From contig NC_088917.1 of NCBI RefSeq assembly GCF_963576675.1, positions 10,630,001 through 10,694,000 on the forward strand: a DNA stretch of 64,000 bases, given 5' to 3'. The stretch's first letter is position 1. Every line of letters starts with the position of its first letter. The position numbers and the translations under genes were made by a program. The notes under the pieces were generated by a model, which was not told the origin of the DNA, ran no database searches, and saw only the letters and a program-made list of their open reading frames with translations. The DNA comes from Euphorbia lathyris. Lineage: Eukaryota; Streptophyta; Magnoliopsida; Malpighiales; Euphorbiaceae. Below, piece after piece: positions 22,488 to 35,078 of the stretch.

Positions 22488-25346
22488 ATGACTAAGGTTT
22501 CCTACAACATCTCCGGTGCTGGCCACTCTAAGCCCAGCTTCGATGACACTTCCAGGCAAACCTCTGTGCCGGAACCTACCAAAGTAACCTCGCCGAGCAA
22601 AGGACAAGCTGGCCAAACCTCTGGTCAGGGAAAGCCTATAAAAGTCAGGACCTACTCCAAGGTCTTTGAGAACGTCCGCGAATGGAAAGTTGAGCCCTCA
22701 AAATGGGTATCAGAAAACTTCGTACAAAACGAACAACCCTTCTGCGAGTGGATTTCACAAAATGGCTGGACGGAGCTGTTTTCGGTTAGGGATGACACCT
22801 ACCCTGACTTGGTAAGGGAGTTTTACCATAACCTCCGCGTTGCAAATGACAACACTGACTATCTGTGTACAGTGGTGAAACAGAAAACCATCTTCATCAA
22901 CCCTCTCTACTTAGGAAATCTGCTCAAATTAAAAACTGAGGGAGCAAGGCTGAGGAGATCTGGAGATCAGGATGGCACTGGGTATGCACACAACTTCTGC
23001 AAACCTGAGGGCCACTCAGGAGAAGTCTCAGCTTCATCCATGGGTCAGCACCAGAAGATGGCTCATTACTTGCTGACCTACTTCATCTACCCGAAGATCA
23101 ACTGCACTACATCAGCAACAAACTTCGAGCAATGCTTTATATGGAATATGCTGACGTACACACCGATCAATATGCCAGTTTTTCTCATCGCTGGCTTCCT
23201 ACGCAGCTTTGGTACGTTGAGGCTAGGATCGCTCATCACCAGAATCCTACTTGACCACAAGGTTGATCTCGAAGTTGAGGAGAAGACTCGAGGATCTGAG
23301 ATCACAGTGGCCTCGCTGAGAGCATTAAAATTTGGACATCCTTTGAAGAAAGGTAAAGCTGCTGCTGCTGCTGGACAAGCTGAGGGAACTGCTGAGCCAA
23401 AGAAAGGGAGAAGGACTAAGGCCCCAGCTTCCCGCAAAAGAAAAACTGCTGAGACTCCTTCCAAAAATGTTGAGTCTCCAGCAAAAAGGCAGAAGTCAGC
23501 TGGTAAGTCAGCTAAGAAACGAAGCAGGCAAGGTGAGCCTGGAACTGAGGAAACTGCTGAGCAACCTCAGAAAAAGGAGAAGCCTTCTACACTGACTCCC
23601 CTCAACGCCATACCTACAGACTTTGTTATACCGGGTGACTCTCACTTCACCTAGTGTCAAGGTACAAGAGCTGAGTCCGAAGAACATGAGGTACAACTGG
23701 ATGATCATTTCATCTCACAAGTTGAGGAAGAACTTGATGGTGACAGTACCGAAGAAGAAGAAGAAGAGGAGGCCAGCGGTCAGGATGACGCTGAGGACTC
23801 TGAAGAGACAGTCAGTGAACATGAGACTGAGCAGGCCAATGCTGGGTTTGCTGCTGGAGATGAGCAAGTACTTGATCAACACAATGTTGATCCAGTCCAA
23901 GAACAAGCTGACCAGCCTCATGATGAGCAACACGAATCTTCTCCTTCTCACTCAGGAGATCCTAGTCAAACTGTCACTCCACCTCGTAGAAGAAGAAAGT
24001 TGGTTAAGACCATTGAGAAGCCTGTCAGTGAAGATTTTGTGCCACCACCAACTCTTCCTGACTTTGTCATCTCAAAGACAACTAAGGACCCCTCTACAGT
24101 CAAGCTGACATTTTTCAAACGCCAACAACCCTCTACTGCTTCAGCGTCATTAGAAAAGCAAGCCTCTGTTTCTTCTCAATAGGAACATGCCGACCAAAAT
24201 GCTTCCGCCACCTCAACCAGTCAGGTTGAGCCGATTATTGTGAATGCTATTTCTTCAAGCATGGTGCTGACTCCACACACTTCTACCGTCAGCACAGACA
24301 GTATTCGGATTACCACTTCTCCAACTCAACTCTCTACCGATCAATCAACTATACCTAAAACTCACGAGCAGATTGAAAATGCTATTCCAATCACTGACCA
24401 AGTCACTCCTTTCACTCCTCTTCCTTCCGGTCACACTGATGTTCCTGAAGGCTCTCAAAGCTATTTGAATGCCACTGAGTCCGGCAAAAAGATCATTGAC
24501 TCAATGCAAGCGTTGATTAGAGACCTTCAACAGTCCACCCCTCCTGCTGCTGGGTCTTCATCTATTGAGACTACTCAGCTCTCCCAGGTCACTCAGCTTC
24601 TCAATGAAGTTAAGGGACTCAAGGACTTGCTGAATGTAATCATTACCTTCCAAGCACAGCAAGCTAAGCAGGATTCAATCGCCAAGCTGGCTGAGATCCA
24701 GCTGACAACCGTGCAGTACTTGACCTCCTTACAACAACAAATCCAGAACTTGTCAGCTGTGAACCCTGACCATGCCACTTCATCTGAAGTCAAGATGCTC
24801 TTTGCTCAGCTTCACACTGAGCAACTCAAGACCAATGAGCAAATGGTTTCTTACAATCAGTGCTCAGTAGAGCAAATTGGTGAGGCTATTCGCTTGCTTA
24901 ATCTAAATAAGCAAGAGATGGATATTGACGCAATGAAACAGAATGAGATGCAGTCTATCATACAACAAACCTTCAACCACATTCGTCATAACAATATTCA
25001 ACGTCAGTATTACGACACAGCCCTCTTAAAGACCTTTCACCAAATCTTTGCTGGTCTTACTGAAGCTCTCATCTGGCAAGGCAAAGCTCAAGCGTTTAGC
25101 GTAAACATGCTCAGTGCTGCTGAACTCAACGTACCCGAAGAGGTATCAGCTGATGGAGTTGCAATTTTTGACGGTGTCAACGAAAGCGCTGAGAAACTTA
25201 AGGAGCTGTCTAAAGAACTGACTCGAGCTGTCTTAATTGATGCCTTCAGACTTCCTCCTCCCGATGCTGACAAAACGGAGGAGAAAGAACAAGCAGTTAG
25301 AGCTCAGCATGAGCGAAGTCAGTCGCAACACAAGAAAAAGAAATAG
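22488..25346 (+). pseudogene. Element A third ORF (Sirevirus envelope-position ORF) with two in-frame TAG codons
   Basis: One continuous frame of 953 codons, broken only by TAG at 23652-23654 and TAG at 24180-24182. Residues about 65-270 match the putative plant transposon protein domain (WVSENFVQNEQPFCEWI, LVREFYHNL, MAHYLLTYFIYPK, CFIWNMLTYTPINMPVFL). Residues about 285-370 are Lys/Arg/Ala-rich with several bipartite NLS-like clusters (SRKRKTAE, AKRQKSAGKSAKKRSR). An acidic run (EEEEEEE) follows, then a Ser/Thr/Gln-rich region and a helical, coiled-coil-like C-terminal third ending HKKKK. I see no signal peptide and no membrane segment, so a true envelope role is doubtful. The TAG codons may be mutations or suppressible stops. 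Confidence 0.8.
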
Positions 25347-25883
25347 ATAGGCTAGCTCAGTATAGACTAAGTCAGATGAAATCTATATGCCTTATCTATA
25401 AGTTTTATTGTGTAAACACTGACTACTATCAATGTATCATATCTGCATCTTTTATTCTTATTCCTGAGTTATGATATATGTTAATATATGTTACTGTGTA
25501 CTGAGTCATTACGTATCTTCAATTAAATCAGCTATGTTTTATACTTATAGATCTTATTGGCTGAATCAAATGCTGATAACATATTTGACATTGTCCTATG
25601 TGCTTATAAAACAATGTTTGTTAAGAATCCATTGAACAACAAATTACTCAGCGCACTCTATATGATTAAACATTCCGCTTTATACTGAGTAAATAGAATA
25701 TGTTTAATAAGCTGACCTATATCTAAAAACTGACCTTAGACTTACTCAATTAAACCTTTAAATGTTTAGAGTAAAACTAAGTCAGTAGCTCAACCCTTAC
25801 GGGGGAGTTTGCTAAGTATAATAGGTCAACTATCATGGGGGAGCTCAATACTGAGTTCCTCGCTGAATAGTTTTGTCAACATC
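25347..25883 (+). other. Element A 3' untranslated spacer
   Basis: Non-coding sequence between ORF3 and the polypurine tract. It is dense in actgag, ctcag and gctgac words and ends with two gggggag-like runs (gcccttac gggggag, catgggggag). Confidence 0.7.
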
Positions 25884-25897
25884 AAAATAGGGGAGTT
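25884..25897 (+). other. Polypurine tract of element A
   Basis: aaaataggggagtt immediately before the tgttgaaacacc start of the 3' LTR; primes plus-strand DNA synthesis in LTR elements. Confidence 0.8.
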
Positions 25898-26927
25898 TGT
25901 TGAAACACCTTTCCACATAATTTTGATTTGACAAAATTGTTTAAGTATAATTGAAATACATATTCTAAACACACTAAGTTTAAATGCTTTGATCTATTCT
26001 ACTAATGTGTTTGTTCAATGTTGAGTTAAATTGTTTATAAGACACAAGAATTAAAAGGCCCAAGCCCAATACGGAAGTCAAGGCCCAAGTCAAACAACTC
26101 AGTACAACTCGGCCCGCGTTTGTTAAAACGTTGTCGCTTTGGACAAAACGCAACTCAGCAAGAGAAGGATCTAGAAGACCTTCGGGAACAACTTCAAGAT
26201 GAAGCTGCTGAGTAGTCTCGACAAAGCGTACAAGACAGCAGCTGGCTAATGAAAACCTCCAGACAAAGTATTTCTACTTTGGGTAAAGTTCAGACGACAC
26301 AGTATGCTGTCCAGTTGACTTTACCATAAAAGGAAAGACAGTCTGCTGAGCTGACCGAGGATAGAAGATACACAATTCTGATTGGCCGAGAGCTCTGAGC
26401 AAGTCAGGATGACAATGACAGGTAGTCGTTTCCCTCCAACGGTTATTTCGAAATTCGAAATGACCGATGCCCAGACGTCTTTATAAATAGTGCCATCAGA
26501 AGCTTCATTCAACACAGAACTTGATCAAGCCATTACGCTGACCAAATTTCTACACAAGTTCTGCAAGCAAAGAAGCAAAGCAAATCTTACACTACAATTC
26601 TTATATCTGTGTAAAAGTCTAGAGTGATTATTTTAATCGTCTAAAGTGTCTTAGCAAATCTTTGTATAGGACAAACACTTATCATTTCTAGAAGATAGAA
26701 AGGAGAGGCTGAGTACTCGGTTATAGTACTCAGCGAGAGATTAGGATTAAGTAGAGGTATAGAGGAAGGTACTCTTGTTATACTCAGTTGCTAAGATTGT
26801 AAAAGGTTTGAGGCTCTACCTTTAAAGAGCACAGTAGAGGATTCGAAATCTCGGAACGTGTTCCGGGGACAGGACGTAGGCTTAGAAGAAGCCGAACCTG
26901 GATAAATCTGCTGAGTAAAGTATTTCT
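25898..26927 (+). repeat. 3' LTR of element A, first part
   Basis: Matches 15757-16786 of the 5' LTR. It is interrupted after TTTCT (26923-26927), the target-site duplication of element B. A TATA box lies at 26482. Confidence 0.93.
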
Positions 26928-28395
26928 TGTTGGTCCCTAGTAATTAGTTCCAAGGGGGGGGTTAGGAACTAATATAACTTTTTTGCGTTTTGATTATGCT
27001 GACCTGAAGTTATTTTAGGAGTTAGTCAGCTCAGCTTTTGGTCAGCACGGCTGATTGTATAATAAGGCAGTTTTAGTACGATGCTGACTAAGACTGCTTT
27101 ACTTGTGAGTTGGGAATTGACACTGTTGTGGTCAGCTTCCAGCTCAGCACTCAGATTTACTCAGTTTCAGTTTTAACAATTTATAAGCTGAGTAAATATA
27201 ACTAACAATACATGCACATACATATATATATATTGAGAGAGAGTTCAGAAGTTACTCAGCACGACTTATCCTGGTTCGGCCTCTCTGCCTACGTCCAGTC
27301 CCCAGTTCCTCCTGGGATTTTCAATCCAATACTGAGCTCTTTCAAGGTAGAGCACAAAACCCTTTACAAGGCAGTGAGTATGCAAGAGTACGTCCTCTAT
27401 TCGTCTACTCAACTCCTACTAAGCACTACAACCCAGTACTTAGATTTTTCTACCACTGAATGCGTACAACCAAGCACTCAGTACATACCTCTCAATATTA
27501 CTATTGATTACACACTTGTTCTTTTTCAGGTAAAGAACACTTTAGATGATTACAGACAATCAATCTAGCATTTACACAAAGAATAGAAAAGTTGGTGTAA
27601 GATCTTTCTTGTTTTTGAGTGCTTTGAATATCTTTCTCTCTTGGATTTTTCTTTTTGTTGCTTCTGTAGTTGTATATTATCCAAGAACCACCATTGTCCT
27701 TTTATAGATGAATTTCTGGTGATTGAAATCATTTGAGGTGATTTAGCCGTTAAGTCCAAAACGACTCTTTTAGCAGACATCTTCTGGTCAGCTTCAGTCT
27801 GTTCCGCCATTTCCTTTCTCTGTTTGCTTCAGGCGTCAGATCTTTGTCTTCTTGCATCAGACTTGTCTTTTGTGTCAGTTGTCTTTTACCAATAATCCAT
27901 AGACCCATGATTCTTGGAATTAGACTTCTATATTTTCGAGGTTTCAATTATTGGTGCAGAGGATCGGCAGATTTTGTCTTCTTGTCAACGAATCCTTCAT
28001 TCTTATTCTGACTGTAACTCAGCTTCGTTCGTTTCTGTCGAATGTACAAGTTTCATGCTGAGGTATTTCTTAGTCAGCTCCGTTCTGTATGTTTTCTCAA
28101 GAAGGAGTCTTCTGCTTTGGTCAGCTTTGTTCGGGTGATTTAGAAGGAAGCTTATGATGCATGTTCTACTCTACTCAGCTTCTTTGTTCTCCCATGCTGA
28201 GTTCCATTTCACTCAAGTTTGGCTTTATGCTGACTTTTAACCTGTCTTACTTTATATATATATATATATATATATATTTGCACTCAATATTGAACAAACT
28301 CATTAGTACAATTAAATCAAAGCATTTAAATTTAATTGCCTCTTAATCATGGATGATTTTGTCAAATCAAAATCTTGTGGAAAGGTGTTTCAACA
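26928..28395 (-). repeat. 3' LTR of element B
   Basis: 1468 bp. A minus-strand TATA-like CTATAAAAGG lies at 27699-27708, and a TA microsatellite near 28256-28277. Short open frames (27212-27568, 27565-27810) are repeated in the other LTR and have no coding signature. Confidence 0.94.
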
Positions 28396-28410
28396 AACTC
28401 CCCCATTTTG
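28396..28410 (-). other. Polypurine tract of element B
   Basis: On the minus strand this reads aaaatgggggagtt directly before the 3' LTR, equivalent to the PPT of element A. Confidence 0.75.
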
Positions 28411-28743
28411 ATGTTGGCAAAATACATAGTTATGGAACTCAGTTATAAGTTACCCCATGATTGATATTTTTGACATGACTCCCCCGTAAGATTTGCACAT
28501 CTTGTCTTAATTCTGAATCGTTTACTCTTAAGATATTTTACTTTGTGGGAATGTAAGTCAGTTTTCAAAAATATGTTACTCAGTCTATTTCCTCATATAT
28601 ACTGAGTATGCCTTACTTCTTGTTTGTTCAATTTTAGTTTAATCAACTTATATTGAGAAGAATAGGACTTAGTATAGATAAAAAAGGATAAGCACATTTC
28701 TGAAAATTGCTATGCTAAGTTCTACACATCTAGTGGACTTTAT

Positions 28744-31545
28744 CTACTTCTTCTTCTTTTGATCAGCTTTAGCTATTCCTTTGCCTTTATCTTTGCTCAT
28801 TGAGGCATAATCTGCAGGCTGAGTTCTACTTGTCTCCCCCGTTTTGCCATCATCAGGTTTATACACAAATGTGTCAGTGCGAGCATGAGCGAAAAGATGA
28901 GTTGCGTAGCGCTGGAGTCTCGAAGTACTTTCACGCAGACCGTCAATGATAGGAACACTGTCACACTGGACACGTGGAGGAACCCGAAGGGAACTGCTGA
29001 TCATGCTGAGCAGACATTCATGAGATTTGCTCAGCCAGGTGAGGGAACTTGTAAGTTGACCAAAGGATTGGTGATACATTTTAAGCAAGGCAGAGTCGTA
29101 GAATATGCGCTGGGCATTATTGATTCTCATCTCCTTCATGATGGCCTTTGAAAAACTTAAGAGTTTGCTGTTGGAGACTGGGTCAACTTCCATTGGTGTT
29201 TTGTGAAGGTTGAGCAGACGAACAGCTTCACTCAGTTGATCGATGGTACATTGTGAGGAGGAAGATACTAAGTCACGTGTGTGGGTCAGCTCAGCATGAA
29301 GCTTGGTAAAGCAATCTTGAAGCTCAGCATTGGTGACTAACTCAGCATTGGTAGATGAACTGGACTTGGCTAATTCATGAGTGAGCTTGGTGAAGAGCCC
29401 TTGGAGGTCAGTAGAAGTAGCATGTCCTGAATTTATTTCAGATTAGTGTTGAACTTTACCTTCAAGGGAGTTCAAATAATTGACCATTGTAAGAACCAAT
29501 TCAGACAGCTTTGTGATGTGATCTTGTCGTGGTTGCTGAGTTTGAATGGAGGTCATTATGCTGATCAGGTCCTTCAGCCCTTTTATTTCATTCAGAAGCT
29601 GAGTGACTGTGGGCAGTTGGGAAGATTCAGGATAGGAATTTGCAGTTTCAGCTTGAGTAGGGTTCAACTCTTGAAGCAGAGATTGAGCAGAGGCAATGAT
29701 TCGTCTGCCTGACTCAGTAGCGTTCAAGTAGTCAAACTTGGTCGTGTTTGGGTCGGTGGATGGAATTTGCCCTGGTGGTGGAGGAGTTTGATGTTGGCCA
29801 GCTTGATTATCTTGATTGGGGACCGGACTCTGCGGCAAAGTGCTGGTAGGAACAGTGTTATCAACATGTGGAGATGGAGGTGGAGGCATGTTGATCTGTG
29901 GATCCTGAGCGGGTGAAATGGAGGCAGTTTCTGTTTCTCCTTCTTGAACAGTTGGATTTGGATTTTCAAAGGACTTGGCTTGTTCCTCATCCTGAGTAAC
30001 AGAGGCTTGTTTTTCCTTTTGAGTGGACTCAGGAGCATTTGCAAAATAGGAGAATTGTAACTCAGACAGACCGAAGAGTTGTTCATGCGGGGTTGAGTCT
30101 GCAAGAAGATCAATGATCTGAGCTTTATGAGCTTTCTTTTTGAGTCGTTTGAGTTTCTGTTGCTTCGGAGGAGAGGGGTCAGCATCATTTCCCAGATCAG
30201 TGTCAGCTGTCTCCTCATGAGGCTCAGCATGATCCTCGACTTCCACATGTTCAGTTTCTTGCTCTATTCCTTCCTGAGGCTGCTCCATATCAGCATTTTC
30301 TTCATACCCAGCATGAGTCTCTTGCTCAGTATGAGTCTCTTGCTCAGCAGCGGCTTCCTTGTCTTTTTCATGATCTTGGGTTGATACAACCCAATCTACG
30401 GGATCAACTTCAACTGTTCTTATGGACTCAATTCTCTTCCTCTTCTTCAAAGGAGATTCAGGAGTTTCTTCTTCTTCTTCTTCATGCCTTTTCTTCTTCT
30501 CTGCTGACTCAGCTCCTTCTTTTGCTTTGTCAGTTTTGACCTTTTCTTTAGACATCAATCTTACCTTCCTTGGGACATCATGGATGTCTTTGGCACAGGT
30601 TTCACTGGCCTTTCTCTTCTTCATCTTCTTCTCTTTAGGTTGCTCAGCAGGAACTTCCACTTCTGTTTCAGGCTCATTTTCAGGCTCAACGTTTAACTCA
30701 GCATCATCATTAGCAGCTTCTTCATATCCTTTCAGTGGTTGATTGTATGTTAATCCAATCAACAGAGCTGCTGTGATTTCAGTCCCTAAGGAGTCAGTTT
30801 CGCCTATTGTTTCAACCTGTTTGTCTTCGATGATCTTGGTGACCAAGGAGCCCAGCTTGAGTTTCTTTGCGCTGCGTTGAAAGGCCCCCACTAAAAAGAC
30901 GGGCATGTTGAGTGGAGTATAGGTCAACATGTGCCATATGAAGCACTGTTCGAAGTTGGAGGCAGATGAGGCTGAGGCGAGCTTAGGGAGGATGAAGTTG
31001 GTCAGTATATAGTGAGCCATCTTTTGATCTTGCCCCATACATATGCTTGGTATCTCCCCTTTGTGATCCTTGGGCTTGCAGAATCCTTTGATTTTGTCAA
31101 GGGTTTCTTTGGGGACTTTCTCCTTTGTTGTTCTGAACTCTATGCCCTCGTTTGGCAGGTTTAGCAATGTAGCGAGGTAGGCAGGGGTTATGGTGATTTT
31201 CTGGCCTTTTATTATGGTCTCCAGGTAGTCAGCATCATCCTCATCGATGCACAAGTTGGAGTAAAATTCTCTGACCAGTCTGGGATATACCTTTCCGGCG
31301 AGAGAGAAGAGGCCGGTCCATTTGTTTTGCTTAATCCATTCGCAGAAGGGTTTCTCAGAGGCGATGAAACTTTGAGAAAACCATCTGCACTTCAATACTT
31401 CCAGATTTCCAACCCTTTTGTGCACTTTGATCATATTCCTTTCGATTTGCTTTGAAGACCCAGCTATGTCAGCTTGAGTGGGTTTGCCAGATGTTTGGCC
31501 AGTCTGAGTGGTGAGGTTAGGGATTTCGTTCTTGCCGGAAGCCAT
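28744..31545 (-). pseudogene. Element B third ORF with one in-frame TAA
   Basis: 934 codons in one frame, interrupted only by TAA at 29443-29445. It is homologous to ORF3 of element A throughout: the plant transposon protein domain (WFSQSFIASEKPFCEWI, LVREFYSNL, MAHYILTNFILPK, CFIWHMLTYTPLNMPVFL), a Lys/Glu-rich NLS-like middle (KEKKMKKRKASE, SPLKKRKRIE), an acidic, Gln/Pro-rich region and a helical C-terminus ending DQKKKK. The N-terminal 700 codons are open. As in A, there is no signal peptide or membrane helix. The stop lies at a different place from both TAGs in A, which suggests independent decay. Confidence 0.8.
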
Positions 31546-32072
31546 TGTTATCGAGAGGGGTTTTTAAGATTTAGGGAGAAGGGGAAGATTTCGATTTCTG
31601 GCGATTTGTAAGCGTAAAAACAATGAATGGGGACTCTTTTCGCCATTTATAGACACATCAGTCATTAATGTACTGGCCGTTCTTATCTTGGGACTCTAAT
31701 CGACAAGGATTCTGTCATTTATGACAGGTTCGGTGCATGGGTTTTCATCATTACTCACATTTTCCTAGGTATGATTTGTTACACGTGTTATGGTGTATTG
31801 GTGCAAGTGGATATTTGCCCGGTTTGCCATAATTCGAACCGTTTGTTATTCTGAGTATTCAATTCTATGATGATGGATTTCCTATCTCTAAGTGACTCAG
31901 TATTCACAACATATGTATATTCACTCAGCATAGGATGATTCCTCAATATATCTATCTACTCAGCACAGAATCTTTTCTAGGCATTTGTATTAACTCAGCA
32001 TAGACTATTAGGCTCAATATCTAGTAGTTGGTCAGCATGACAATTACTCAACATTTATTCAACTACTTTAGA
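31546..32072 (-). promoter_or_regulatory. pol-ORF3 spacer with internal TATA promoter, element B
   Basis: Non-coding spacer of 527 bp. On the minus strand, TATAAAT lies at 31651-31645, 99 bp before the ORF3 ATG at 31545, followed by tttacgctta as in element A. The rest is rich in ctcagc/gctgag words. Promoter activity is inferred from position and conservation. Confidence 0.55.
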
Positions 32073-35072
32073 TTATTGAAGAGGATTAGACATACCAATG
32101 GCTTCCCTTAGTGTATTGAATTGTTCACGAGCCAAAGGTTTAGTGAAGATATCTGCAAGCTGTTCATTTGTTGGCACATAGGTCAGCTTGATCTCATCCT
32201 TTAGTACGTGATCTCTGATAAAGTGATGCCTTATGCTGACATGCTTCATCCTGCTGTGTTGGATAGGATTCTTTGATAGATCAATGGCACTCTTATTGTC
32301 ACATTTGATCTCTATTGTCTTCGTTGTTACTCCATAATCCTCGAACTGTTGCTTTATCCATAGGACTTGAGCAACACAGCTTCCAGCAGCAACGTACTCA
32401 GCTTCAGTTGTAGACAGGGCAACTGATGCTTGCTTCTTGCTAAACCATGATACTAGACAACTTCCAAGAAAATGACATCCTCCTGATGTACTTTTGCGTT
32501 CTAGCTTGTCTCGTCCATAGTCAGCATCAGTGTATCCAATGAGTGTGAAGTCATTTGAGGCTGGATACCATAAACCTGCATCAACTGAGCTCTGCAAATA
32601 TCTCTATAGAGTTTGCTATCAACTGACTTACTCTTTTCATCCTTGCATAGGACAGTATCAGTACCCATGGGGGTTGATATTTGTTTGCATTCTTCCATGC
32701 TGAACTTCTTTAACATTTCCTTAGCGTATTTAGACTGACTAATAAATATGCCATTCTTACCTTGCTTTATTTGAAGTCCAAGGAAGAAGCTGAGTTCACC
32801 TATCATAGACATTTCGAACTCAGTTTGCATCTGTTTGCTAAACTCTTGGCATAAAGATTCGTCAGTAGCACCAAATATTATATCATCCACATATATTTGT
32901 GCAAGTAAGGTATGTTTCCCCTTTTTCTTAATAAACAAGGTTGTGTCAGCTTTTCCTCTGACATAATTCCTGGTTAGTAGGAAGTTGGTCAACCTTTCAT
33001 ACCAAGCTCTTGGAGCTTGCTTCAGGCCATACAAGGCCTTTTTAAGTTTATAAACGTGGTTTGGAAATTTTGGATCTTCAAAACCGGGAGGTTGATTAAC
33101 ATAAACCTCTTCGTTTATAAAACCATTAAGGAATGCGCTTTTGACATCCATTTGATATAATTTAAAGTTCATGAAACTAGCATATGCACATAATATGCGT
33201 ATTGCTTCCAACCTAGCAACAGGTGCAAACGTTTCACCATAGTCTATCCCTTCTTGCTGACTATAGCCTTGAGCTACTAGTCGAGCTTTGTTCCTAATTA
33301 CATTTCCATGTTCATCTAGTTTGTTTCTAAAAACCCACTTAGTTCCTATAGATTTTTGATTCCTAGGTTTCGGTACTAAATCCCATACCTCATTTCTTGT
33401 GAATTGATCAAGCTCTTCCTGCATAGCGTTGATCCAATACTCATCATGCTCAGCATCAGCAAAATTCTTTGGTTCATGAATTGATACGAAGGCAACGTTG
33501 CAAAGAAATTTTCTAAGCTGATCTCTAGTCATTACTTTGTTATTTGCATCGTCAAGGATGGACTTCTCTGAATGTCCTCTTGGAATTTTTATCTCCTTGG
33601 GTAGTGTTGAGTTGTTTGGAACAGGTGTTTCTACAATCTCTGCAGGGACAGATTGGTCAGCAAAGGTAATTTCAGTTTCAATTTTACCTTGGCTCAATCC
33701 TTGAACTGATGGCTCAGTATGCACATTTTGATCAGCAGACACTGAGTTGGGTTCTTCCTCTGTATGTTGAGTTATTCTTCCTGCAGGGTCAGTTTCATCG
33801 AAATCTACATGGACTGACTCTTCCACAACTTGGGTTCTTTTATTATAAATTCTATATGCTTTACTGTTTGTTGAGTATCCTAGAAAGATCGCTTCGTCAG
33901 CTTTGGCATCAAATTTTGCCAGATTATCTTTGGTGTTGAGTATGAAACACTTACACCCAAAGGCACGAAAGTATCCAATATTGGGCTTTCGTCCTTTCCA
34001 AAGTTCATAAGGGGTTTTCTTTAGTATAGGTCTTACTAATGCTCTATTTAATATATAGCAGGCTGTATTGACTGCTTCTCCCCAAAAGTACTTTGGAAGC
34101 CTGTTTTCACTCAGCATTGTTCTAGCAATTTCTACTATTGTCCTATTCTTCCTTTCAACCACTCCATTCTGTTGAGGAGTTCTAGGTGCAGAGAAATTGT
34201 GGTCAATGCCATTGGTTTCAGAATTCATCAAACAATTGGTTTTTGAATTCTCCACCATTGTCACTTCTAATGTGAGCTACTCTTAGGTCTTTTTCATTTT
34301 CAACCTTTTTGACTAATGTGGTAAATACTTCAAATGTCTCATCCTTGCTACTTAGCAGGATAACCCAAGTGTACCTAGAGAAATCATCTACAATAACTAA
34401 GGAAAATTTCTTACCTCCCAAGCTGAGTGGCTGGATAGGTCCGAAAAGATCCAAATGTAGTAATTCCAATGGTCTTTTGGTTGAGACAACCTTTTTGCTA
34501 TGGAATGATTTTTTGATTTGTTTGCCTTGCTGACAAGCATTGCAGAGTTGATCTTTCTCATACTTTAATTTTGGTAATCCCTCAACTAATTGCTTTCTAG
34601 CTATTTTGGCAAGAAGGTCCATGCTGACATGCCCAAGTCTCCTATGCCATAGCCAGGAGTTATCCTCTTTTGATACTAAGCATATACTCTTTGAAAATTC
34701 CTTTTCCAAGTTTAACATGTAAACATTTTCTACACGAGGGGCTGTTAAAATCAAATCATTTGTTTTTCCCTCGAGTATTTGGCACTTAGTATCATCAAAT
34801 ATAACCTTCCTTCCACTCTTGCAAAGCTGAGCTACGCTTAGAAGATTATACTTGAGACCTTTAACTAAGGAGACTGACTCAATTTTAGGGTTACCTCCGA
34901 CAGTTCCTGAGCCGACTATCTTGCCCTTTTTGTTGTCTCCAAAGCTTACACTACCTCCTCGTTTAGGCTCTAGTGTGATGAACTGAGTTTCATCACCTGT
35001 CATATGCCTTGAGCATGCGCTGTCTATATACCAAAGTTTTGATTTCTCCACGCATGTCAAGCTTACCTGCAT
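32073..35072 (-). pseudogene. pol: Element B pol with a frameshift and a deletion
   Basis: Same domain order as element A pol: protease ([14 protein letters not shown]) at the start, GAG-pre-integrase, integrase, RT with YVDD ([14 protein letters not shown]) and RNase H (TDADYG, TEAEY, CDNKSA). Two lesions are clear against A. About 2 bp are missing near 34229, just after the second catalytic Asp of integrase ([16 protein letters not shown] then stop). About 127 bp are missing near 32604, between LYR and the RNase H start, with short homology at the junction. Either lesion prevents a complete polyprotein. The ATG is in the same frame as gag, 6 bp after the gag TAG. Confidence 0.92.
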
Positions 35073-35078
35073 TTTAGA

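Noticed and set aside
23623..24108. 161-codon frame overlapping the first TAG of element A ORF3
   Set aside because: Shadow in another frame; the ORF3 frame continues past the TAG with clear homology to element B.
27212..27568. 118-codon open frame, present identically at 37217-37573
   Set aside because: It lies within both LTRs of element B. LTR repetition explains the conservation, and there is no coding signature.
30127..30742. Ser/Leu/Phe-rich open frames on the plus strand
   Set aside because: Antisense shadows of the Glu/Lys-rich third ORF of element B.
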